This document shows positions 55,966 through 64,000 of a DNA stretch of 64,000 bases, piece by piece. Numbering within the stretch: position 1 is the stretch's first letter; the number at the start of each line of letters is the position of its first letter. The stretch covers positions 17,934,001 through 17,998,000 of the forward strand of contig JAWQUS010000007.1 of assembly GCA_036365455.1 (NCBI GenBank), in the 5' to 3' direction. A program made the translations under genes and the position numbers. Under the pieces are notes generated by a model. The model worked only from the letters and a program-made list of their open reading frames with translations. It made no database searches and had not been told where the DNA came from. The DNA is from Macrosoma leucophasiata (lineage: Eukaryota; Arthropoda; Insecta; Lepidoptera; Hedylidae).

Positions 55966-56944
55966 AACACTGAAAATGTCAAATCAGGAATCGAACTATA
56001 ATTCCGAGCTTAATATAGTGATTGTCAGCACAGACCATAGAGATAATATACATTAGCGATGGGCGACTCGAGGTAAATTGCCCGCACGAACCGAGCATGT
56101 CAGCCAACCCGAAAATTCGGGTTCTCTTTGCGCTGTAACGGGTTGACCCGTGGCGCCATCAGGCTATCAGTCTCACGCGCGGGTCACGCTTTCGTCGTCG
56201 CCGCCGCAGAACAATTAGGTACCTTGCTTTCGGGCTGCGTAGCCCGCGTAGCCGCGTACTCGCCGCGCGGCGTGCGATAACCGAGATGCCTACTCGTATC
56301 GTACGTACGGGTTGTGCGAATGAGAAAGGTTAATTGTTTCATTAGGTAATAGAACGAGAGAGAAGGTTTACGGGTTGACGGCGTGACGGGTTGCGTTATA
56401 TAGTGTGTAAATGAGAAAGGCAAATTATTTCAGTAGGTGATTGAATGAGACAGAAGTCGGGCAGCAAATGAATGTATATAATGTATACGGTTTGACGGGT
56501 TGCGCATGCGCTCTGCTCGTCTGTCCGCTACTCCACGTTATGATGGATGGATAGGTATATGAGAAAAATGTTTCTTGAGATTAAGAATTTTTTTTTTGGA
56601 ACACTTAACCAAAAAGGTATAAATAAAAAATTTGTTACACATCATCATACACGTCATCACATACATTATGGCTAACATGACATGTCGAAGTAGAAGAGTA
56701 ATAGGTATTTCAATTTTGAAATTATTAATTCATTCAGAATTAATCATACACTGTACATATTACTATTTTAGTAATAAATATTTAATAACATGTATTACCT
56801 AAATTCTGAATTTATTATCTCACTACGAAACCCTAAAAATAAATCTTTAAAACCCATATGTTAACATCAAGGCAAACATCCTCAGGTATATCAATGCTCT
56901 AGTGGTCATTATTGCGTGCCATCTAATCTAAGTGAATTAAATTA

Positions 56945-56970
56945 GAGTTTTTTGGCGGGAACCTTGAAAG
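56945..56970 (+). repeat. Family C 5'-end scrap
   Basis: TTTTTTGGCGGGAACCTTGA followed by unrelated sequence; the 5' end of the poly-A retroposon family joined to a tandem repeat. Confidence 0.55.
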
Positions 56971-57064
56971 CGCATGCGCTATGATAGAGTCCAGTGCGCA
57001 TGCGCGCTAATAGAGTCCAGTGCGCATGCGTGCTAATAGAGTCCAGTGCGCATGCGTGCTAATG
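56971..57064. repeat. 26-bp tandem repeat around GCGCATGCGC
   Basis: About four units of GCGCATGCGTGCTAATAGAG plus TCCAGT; GCGCATGCGC is itself palindromic. Confidence 0.8.
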
Positions 57065-57078
57065 ACGTGGAGCGCAGC

Positions 57079-57356
57079 TAGGGATGGCAATTCTTTCTGA
57101 AAAAGATCGATCTTTGAATCGATTATTATTTTATTATAATTTACATTTATATTTTTCCACTTAATCAATTTATATTCGATTTGTATTATGTAATACTAAG
57201 AACTCAACCAAGGATAAGAAATGAGCCAAAAATAAGGTATCTGTCATTATCTGGCTTCCTGTCTTATTTTCTCTGATTCTGTGCTGTGGATCGATTTAAA
57301 TAATCGATTTTTTGGTCCGAAAGATTCATCTGCCGATTAATTGATCGCCATCCTTA
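57079..57356. mobile_element. Small hAT-like MITE (tentative)
   Basis: Ends TAGGGATGGCAAT and the reverse of ATCGCCATCCTTA are partly inverted; GATCGAT and AATCGATT inside. Nested in the larger hAT-like element. Confidence 0.4.
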
Positions 57357-57817
57357 AACGGAGCGCGCATGCGCGTGAGCGTTCTAGTCTTACTTTGCTT
57401 GGGTGTTTTGGCGGGTTTTTATTAGTTTTATTTCGTAAAGCGCTCGACCACGGATAAGAGTGTAGGAAAGTGATTTATTGTAGTAAAATGTGACTTGTCG
57501 TGTTGTTTTCAAAACTCCATAAAAAGTTTCTAGTAAAATCCCCATCACTTCACTGGACTCATCTTATCATATTAATTATTTCTTATGGAACTATCTAATC
57601 ATCGTCATCTTCCTAATGGACATTGGACATTCAATAAGAAAAAAGGACGCGGTGTTGAAGTTGGTATACCTACCTATATTTTATCTTTCACTCACACTAC
57701 GTCATAGAGTAAGAGCCAGTAAGAGGTAACGCGTTATAATATTTGAAGTAAGTACATTAACACAATACGAATTTAGCGCGCTCTTACAATGTTATGTTTT
57801 AATTTTTTTCTAATGGA

Positions 57818-57910
57818 GTGATGGTGGCAAACTAAGCGAACATGCATGTAGTTTGTACACGGATGTCATGTGATGATTGCAGCCTACAGATTTCTACAAA
57901 ACCAGAGTAT
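57818..57910 (-). repeat. SINE-like family A, diverged tail
   Basis: GTGGCAAACTAAGCGAACAT and GATGATTGCAGCCTACAGAT align with the family A 3' end. Confidence 0.45.
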
Positions 57911-58143
57911 CGTTCAGCTTTTCTGTATAGGTATGGTTACGAAGGTTCATTGTTGACATGTGAACTACTGTGAACTTAGCTCAAACAATGAAGGCATTGC
58001 AAAGCAAGTAATTTCTCATACTAGGTACTTTTTATTTATATTTCAACCCGAATCAACCCGAGATGCAACCCGGGCTAGCGTCTATATTAATTCGGGTCGC
58101 CCGGGTCGATAAAATTGCGACCCGTCCCACCGCTAATATACAT

Positions 58144-58984
58144 GGAGAAGGCGCATTCTACTATAGAAACAGTATTTATACAATAATGGGTAAAATCGAC
58201 ACATGTCTTGACAAAAACAGTTTTGACTCTTTCTAATTAACCAGTAGCTCCCTATGTAAAAAGAGACACAAGATGTATGCAAAGTATCAATTTTGAAAAT
58301 GATTTGATGTGACGTCATACTTATGCCTTCGCGTGACGGTCGGCGCCGTTGTATGGGCCCGATTTGTGGTACATCTGTTGTCAAACAAACAGGTGCTCGT
58401 AACATTTTTGCTGTTTTCTTGAAAACTAAATCTTTTAACTAGATAATGTTTTATTCTAGGTTTTGCTTTATGTTGACTGATTATGCTCTCGTACTGTTTA
58501 AAACAGAGTGGTGCAAGGAAAAACGAAAATAATCTTGGATTGAACTTTGTGAGGTTATGTACAAATTTTCACGGACTGTGTAGTATTCGGTGGGATTTTG
58601 AAATGCAGTGATATATAGTGATATGTTTTAATAAGAGTTTTGAAGTCCTTTGTAAGTTTCGTATGACTTATACGAGTTTTAATGCTATTCATTATTTTCT
58701 AAAAATAGCATTTTTATATAGTGATGTACGAATACTAACCTGATATATCAAAGTATCGATATAAAATTATTTTCATATCAATTTAAATTATGTAATATTA
58801 TATTGTATTAGCTTTATACTCGATATAATTTCTTGTTTCTTAATAAAATATCGATGAAGAAATTGATGTAAATTAAATAATTTTTGTTTTCTCCTATTTG
58901 GCACCCGATATAGCATGGATTTTTTTCAGAGATTGTTAGTGTTATATAAGTGTAAGTACAACATAACACAGTTTTATTTTCGTT
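58144..58984. other. Intergenic DNA
   Basis: No gene or repeat family was recognised. Confidence 0.35.
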
Positions 58985-59130
58985 TCATGAAGTGGCATAC
59001 AGGTATCAGTTTACATTGGTAAGTAATAGCCTATCAGTCTACACGAAACCAGAGCTTTCAATCTAAATGCGTTACCACTCCTAAGGCCTAAGATATTACG
59101 CATCTGTGCTGGAAATCACAGGGCCGTATA
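58985..59130 (-). repeat. SINE-like family A, diverged
   Basis: AGTGGCATACAGGTATCAGT, GTTACCACTCCTAAGGCCTA and GAAATCACAGGGCCGTAT align with family A. Confidence 0.5.
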
Positions 59131-60192
59131 GATCTGTGTCACTAATTTCTACATGCGTATCATCTGAAAATTGAAGCAGGTTCCATTTCTTTTCAATTAC
59201 TCATATCATTAACATGCCTAGAGCCGTTCCTGCTACTTTTATAATATTGTTTAAGGTATAGTAATAATGAAAAATAAAAAAAAGATCCTGTTGCACTCAC
59301 GTCCAACACGTAGAGTAGAAGATCTTTCGAGAATACACAAAAATCAAATGTGATTATTGGCCTTTAACTTGACCGAGGCGTCATCGTGTTACTCATATTA
59401 ACTAAACATAATGATTTAATTTTTGAATACATAGCAACAATATTTACAGAGATGCATTCCAAGGAACTGGTCAGCATAAGACTCACATTTGAAGGCTGAT
59501 ATAGGAAATCCTACTGAAATACAACATTACCACAAATTGCAATTTTTAGCTCTAGTTCTGGTTGAGATGAGAACCTTCGCAAGCTGCTAGTAATCAATGA
59601 GATCATTTGAATGAATAAATTTATTTATTTGCTAAAAGTATAGTACATAAGATCTTCAGTATATAATATAGCTTTCGTTTATATTTCACCATTTAATTTG
59701 CACGCAAATTACAGGGTACATTTTATTACTACATCATAATTATTACAATTATACTCAACTCTAATTTAGTAAGTGGATTTTACTAAGACTAAGAATACAT
59801 ACTTTAAAAGAATAAGAATTCGTGTTGTTAAAATATCGATATTAACCGCTCATGTATTAGAAGATGATATCGATATTTATTAAAACAACCCTATGAAAGG
59901 CGGCCATTGTAATCGCCCAAATTTTTGTAGGCAATCACGCCAATTCTGTAGTTATGGCCAGTCCATATATAAAGGTCAATGGCACAGACATTGTCAGTCT
60001 GTCAGTGTTACAGACCAAAATCAAACCAAAATAACCGGTCTGTAAAATTATCCAAGTGTAATACTTTTTGTTGTGATTCTTTAGCAGCTTTATTTTATTC
60101 TCAATTCTCAGTTTTTAGGTACCTATTTATTTATTGTTTACGCTTACGGCTGATTGGAACCAGATTTAACCTGGCAAGTGAAACAAAATACG
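59131..60192. other. NHLRC2 upstream region
   Basis: No ORF. The NHLRC2 promoter and 5' UTR are expected in the last few hundred bases; CAGTCTGTCAGTGTTACAGA near 59995 could be close to the transcription start, but no core promoter element is clear. Confidence 0.3.
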
Positions 60193-62900
60193 ATGGAATC
60201 TAGTCCTCTAGATTTCGTTGCTCAGTCATGTATGGATTTATCAGAAGCTTTGATATCCGTAGAAGACGACCCTGAGCAACGGGATACTTTAATTACAAAT
60301 CATATCAAAAAAGTTTGGTCATCAGTGAATCCTGTGGAAGACTTCAAAAAAAGTAAAATTAAGATGTTTTTAGTGTTGTGAGTATTCAAATAACAATGTG
60401 TCCTCATTCCATACATTTAATCGCTTTCCAGATTTAGAGTGGGTGAATGTATCAGAACCTTTATCGTTATCTCAACACTGCTCTGAAAAAATAGTTATTT
60501 TGGATTTTTGGACATATTGTTGCATCAACTGCTACCATGTCTTGCCAGATCTGGCTCATTTGGAGAGTTTATACAGCATTGAGAAAGGTCTTGTTGTTGT
60601 AAGTATTTCTTAAGAATATTTATTCTAACTACTAACAAGAGTCAAAATGTTGATCCAAATTTTTTCTTCTCATTTCTCCATATAAATATCTTACTTTATT
60701 TTTAAATATGTAATATCTTATTTTTCGATTAAATAAATTAATGAATCCATAATGGTGTCTTCTATTTCCAGTTCTTAGAATTAAACTATAAAATAAAATT
60801 AGTTAACGTTATTGTATAATATGTTAGTATCTTTTATTTTTCTTGTTTACAATAGTACTTAGTCAACTTTGTAAGATTGCTCATAACACATAATTATTTT
60901 ATTCTCATCTTTTAAATTCTTTATTCATTAGGCAGCTGCAGTCAGTACACAAACAGTTAACAAATCAATTGTCATATTTTTGTCGTAGCCTGACAGAAGA
61001 TATTATAGTAATAAGATTATGTGTTTGTTTTTACACTTAAGTTAAATTGTGTTGAGAACAGTAATACTTCAAAACCATAACACTATTACCTGTGCAGCTA
61101 TATAAAATCTGGTAGGGATTTATTTTTTCCCAAAATCAATATGCATTAATATATGAATTACAGAATTAAATAATATTCATTAATAAAATGTAATTCTTTT
61201 CTAATTGTAGATTGGTGTGCACTGTGCGAAGTTTACAAATGAGAAACTGTTCAATAATGTGGTGGCTGCAGTTGTAAGATACAACATTCACCATCCTGTT
61301 GTGAATGATGCTGATAGTTGTGTCTGGGATGCACTGGGGATCAAGTGCTGGCCGACTTTATTGGTACTAGGTATGACAAATAACAGTTTTTTTTAAGTTA
61401 TACTTCTTTTTATAGGCTGCAGTCATCACTTAAAATCAATGTGAACTGCATGCTTGTTTACCACTTCCATTACATTAAAATATCATTACATTAAAATATA
61501 TATATTTTTTGTAATTTTTTAAATTAATGGTATATTGAATTACTACACTAAAGATGTATAACTTCTTACATGCATACATCTTCTTTTGTCTTTTTTTTTA
61601 ATTTGACTATCTACCTCAACTTGGCCTTCAGCTGATGGTTAAACTTTTTAGTACAGCCGTGCATAGTATATGACCAGTAGCACATCCAACTGGCAAGGCC
61701 TTGAGGGACTCTCGTTTTGATGTGTTAAAAGTGTGAATGGGCTTCATCAAATTGCAAGCAAGCTCGTTGGAATGTTTCTCCATGTGATGAGCGTACCACT
61801 TTAATTTATTAGTTTAAAAATAATATCATTATCATGGATATTTTCATTGTTATATGTATTGTGTTGACTTGTGTTTATACTCAAAATTTAAAAAATCCTA
61901 TTCATCATTTTACACTTGAAGTAAGTGCAAAACAATAAGCATGTGAGCTATATGTATACCTTATTTGTTATACAGGACCTGGAAACAAGCCAATTTTTAT
62001 TTTTACTGGGGAAGGCCACAGAGAGGATTTGGTTGCATATCTTGATGTGGCATTGCGTCATTTTAAATCCCGTATTTGTGATGCCTCTCTTCCATTATTA
62101 CCCACAAAGTGTATAAAAGGAAAAGAAAATCAGATACTGAATTTTCCCAGTAAGGTTTGTGTTCTTTACTATTGTGTTTATATGTTCTCCTCTAGCCTAT
62201 CTTCTGGAGAGGTGATGCAATGAAATGTGACAAAGCCTAGTCACTGCCATTAAGCTACCGAAGCCATTTGTCCAGATCAGATCCTGGTTGCAGGTTCAAG
62301 TCCCACCCTAAAATGACAAGTTCCATGTTGGGCCCACACATTGTACACTATATCAAAAAATAGAGAAAAGTGTATCGTATCGGTTACGTAACCAGTGTCA
62401 GTGGCATTCAGTGGCAATTGATGTGTTGTTACTGCCACTCCAAGGCGACGCAGTAAAATGTGAAAGGGAAAGTCGATAATCGGGTAAGGGAATTCCAGAC
62501 GGTCCAGTGCTCCCGCCTGAAGTCAATTTTTTTATTTGCAATTTTAGCCGACTTTAAAAGAGGTTCTTTTTCGATTTCTCGATTTGTCTGTATGTTTCCT
62601 TTTTCGTATAAATAATTTTACTTGCATGTTTACCACATGCAAGTAAAATTGTTTAGTATTGGAAAATTTACAATAATTTATAAACAAATGCTAGAATTCC
62701 AACTATTAAATTTCATATTAAAATATACCGCATTACGGCTATATTGTTTCAGCTTGCTTTAAATCCATTCTATCGTGGACGCCCAGAAGAGCCTTTTCTC
62801 GCGATTGCAGACACAGGAAACCATCGTATCCTGTTCACTGACTGTTCCGGTGTCATATTGCGTATAATCGGTGGTTCTGAACCCGGTTTCAAAGATGGCA
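60193..62900 (+). CDS. NHLRC2: NHLRC2-like protein, N-terminal five exons (partial)
   Basis: Exons 60193-60352, 60431-60600, 61211-61370, 61976-62154 and 62753-62900, GT/AG joins in frame, giving about 272 residues; the gene continues beyond 64000. NHLRC2 joins a thioredoxin-like domain to an NHL beta-propeller; its exact substrate is unknown, and human mutations cause FINCA disease. Evidence: ILDFWTYCCINCYHVLPDL at about 76-94 with the thioredoxin-type CINC at 84-87; IGVHCAKFTNEKL; RYNIHHPVVNDAD; CWPTLLVLGPG; IFTGEGHREDLVAYL; then the first NHL strand pair AIADTGNHRILFTD and IGGSEPGFKDG. ATG 60193 (MESSPLDF) is preferred; an in-frame ATG at 60154 would add 13 residues. Introns hold a family A fragment and a possible SINE. 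The remaining NHL repeats must lie to the right. Confidence 0.92.
61412..61480 (+). repeat. SINE-like family A, 3' fragment
   Basis: ATAGGCTGCAGTCATCACTT to GTTTACCACTTCCATTACAT in NHLRC2 intron 3. Confidence 0.65.
62220..62530 (+). mobile_element. Possible SINE in NHLRC2 intron 4
   Basis: GCAGGTTCAAGTCCCACC resembles a pol III B box, with CCTAGTCACTGCCATTAAGC possibly a decayed A box. A body of about 200 bp follows. No second copy in the window, so weak. Confidence 0.3.
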
Positions 62901-63304
62901 GTAAGTATCTTACAAATAACAATTTTGCTATAATTATTTTAGAAAATGATACATTAAAATTCAATAAATATTGGTGAGCATGTTGTTGGTGAGTGGCTGG
63001 CAGCATCTTGACATCTATAAAAAAAGCATTATAATATTATCTTTTGCGTGTTGAGAATTAATTTCTTTTTTGTGTTTGTGATTTTTTTTTTTTTATTCAA
63101 ATCATGAAGCAGTTTTAGTGCCCAATTTGACAATATTTTTGCACATAAATTGTTATAATACAATTCAGTGTGATGGTTATTAGACATTATTAGTAGGAGT
63201 CACAGCAATGACATTTCGGATCTTGATATAGATTCGTATAAAATATCTGATTAATAATATTTTAACGGTTTCGGTTATGGATATGAAATTATTTCGGACC
63301 CGGA

Positions 63305-63530
63305 GGTTTTTAGCTGACCCGGCAAACTTCGTATTGCCTCAGAATGAAATAATGTGTCAAAGGTTTGATAGATACGGACTATTTGTATGGAAAAATAAAA
63401 TTATATTTTCTTATCTTTGAAACCTTCCCTGGCCTTCCAAAAATCATTCAAAACCAAAATTAGTTAAATCGGTCCAGTCGTTCTCGAGTTTTAGCGAGAC
63501 TAACGAACAGCAATTGATTTTTATACAATA
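63305..63530 (+). repeat. Interspersed repeat ending at the mariner insertion
   Basis: GACCCGGCAAACTTCGTATT and AATCGGTCCAGTCGTTCTCG have the layout of the repeat at 20136-20345. The mariner copy at 63531 directly abuts it. Confidence 0.45.
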
Positions 63531-64000
63531 GGTTGGGGAAAAAGTTTTTTCGCATTTTTTAAGATAATTCAAAACATTTTTTAATATAGTTTATTTAAAT
63601 TTAACTAAAGTATGTATGCACCATTTTGTTCGATAACCTTTTGAAATCTTGTAGGTAGGAACATGATCCCATTGCTATAAAAATTTTGGGACTTCTCATC
63701 AAAATACCGCGACACGTGGATTTGGCAGTCCTCTCGTGATGTTAACCTAACATTGTATAAAGAATTCTGAAGAGACCGAAACAGGTGGAAATCTGAAGGT
63801 CAGGACTATACGGCGGATGCATTAACACCTCCCAGCCAAACTATCTTAATTTTTGCTGATTGGCTATAGATGTGTGAGGTCTAGCGTTATCATGATGAAA
63901 CACCACACCCCTTCTGTTGATCAATGCCGGCCGCTTTCTCTCAACTTCTTGCTTTAATCTCATCAGTTGTTCGCAGTAGAGTTCAGAATCGATAGTCCTG
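63531..64000 (-). mobile_element. Mariner transposon copy 3, cut by the window end
   Basis: Starts TA then GGTTGGGGAAAAAG on plus, as in copy 2, and follows copy 2 closely through the transposase C-terminal region, with small differences (for example a short deletion near 63800). Probably within an NHLRC2 intron. Confidence 0.9.

Larger units (their letters stand above)
56054..58135. mobile_element. hAT-like element, 2082 bp, no transposase
   Basis: ATATACAT flanks both sides exactly (56046-56053 and 58136-58143), the 8-bp duplication expected of hAT elements. Ends TAGCGATGGG and CCCACCGCTA are inverted with one mismatch, and the subterminal parts are rich in CCCG/CGGG words (CGGGTTGACCCG, CCCGGGTCG). 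No frame of transposase size exists. It contains GC-rich islands, a 26-bp tandem repeat, a smaller inverted-repeat element and a family A scrap. Confidence 0.82.

Noticed and set aside
56184..56423. 79-residue minus-strand frame in GC-rich DNA
   Set aside because: Inside the hAT-like element; composition explains the lack of stops and nothing resembles a transposase.
58133..58405. 90-residue minus-strand frame
   Set aside because: No family resemblance, and it crosses the hAT-like element boundary.

Overview
This is AT-rich, intron-bearing, repeat-dense animal nuclear DNA. The exon sequences read as insect genes. The repeats (mariner copies, tRNA-headed SINEs, RTE, Jockey and CR1-type LINE ends, short inverted-repeat elements) look like those of a moth or butterfly, but Lepidoptera is an inference from style, not a database match. 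No prokaryotic, organellar or viral replicon and no CRISPR array was seen.

Five protein-coding genes can be supported. From left to right they are: the last coding exon of a DOCK-family Rho/Rac GEF (121-334, +); a complete two-coding-exon PPM1L-type PP2C phosphatase of 464 residues (9033-11685, +); a complete nine-exon ATG4 autophagy protease of 383 residues (36603 down to 17620, -); a complete three-exon THEM6-like gene of 195 residues (49804 down to 41022, -); and the first five coding exons of NHLRC2 (60193-62900, +), which continues past the window. For the four multi-exon genes I placed exon joins by hand at GT/AG sites, and the reading frame is continuous across every join. The five genes share no pathway or operon-like logic; they are neighbours in a gene-poor, transposon-rich stretch.

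Much of the rest is mobile DNA. The 10 kb second intron of ATG4 holds a Ty3/Gypsy element with two identical 417-bp direct repeats but no reverse transcriptase (28774-33160), a broken endonuclease/RT LINE (about 33537-35905), another LINE remnant (26905-27650) and SINEs. Two near full-length mariner copies (18669-19921 and 43527-44806) and the start of a third (63531 to the window end) are present. A 2.08-kb hAT-like element without a transposase is framed by an 8-bp target duplication (56054-58135). A retroposon family of about 400 bp with a poly-A tail and a 13-bp target duplication (55540-55965) has two further copies upstream of ATG4. An interspersed SINE-like family of about 280 bp (called family A here) recurs at about twelve places. 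Several short inverted-repeat elements and tandem repeats lie between.

I found no clear new biological system. The best leads are the RT-deleted Gypsy element whose gag start codon lies inside its terminal repeat, the 86-bp perfect inverted repeat at 44954-45150, the unclassified poly-A retroposon, the transposase-less hAT-like element, and the small separate exon that carries the ATG4 C-terminal LC3-interaction motif.
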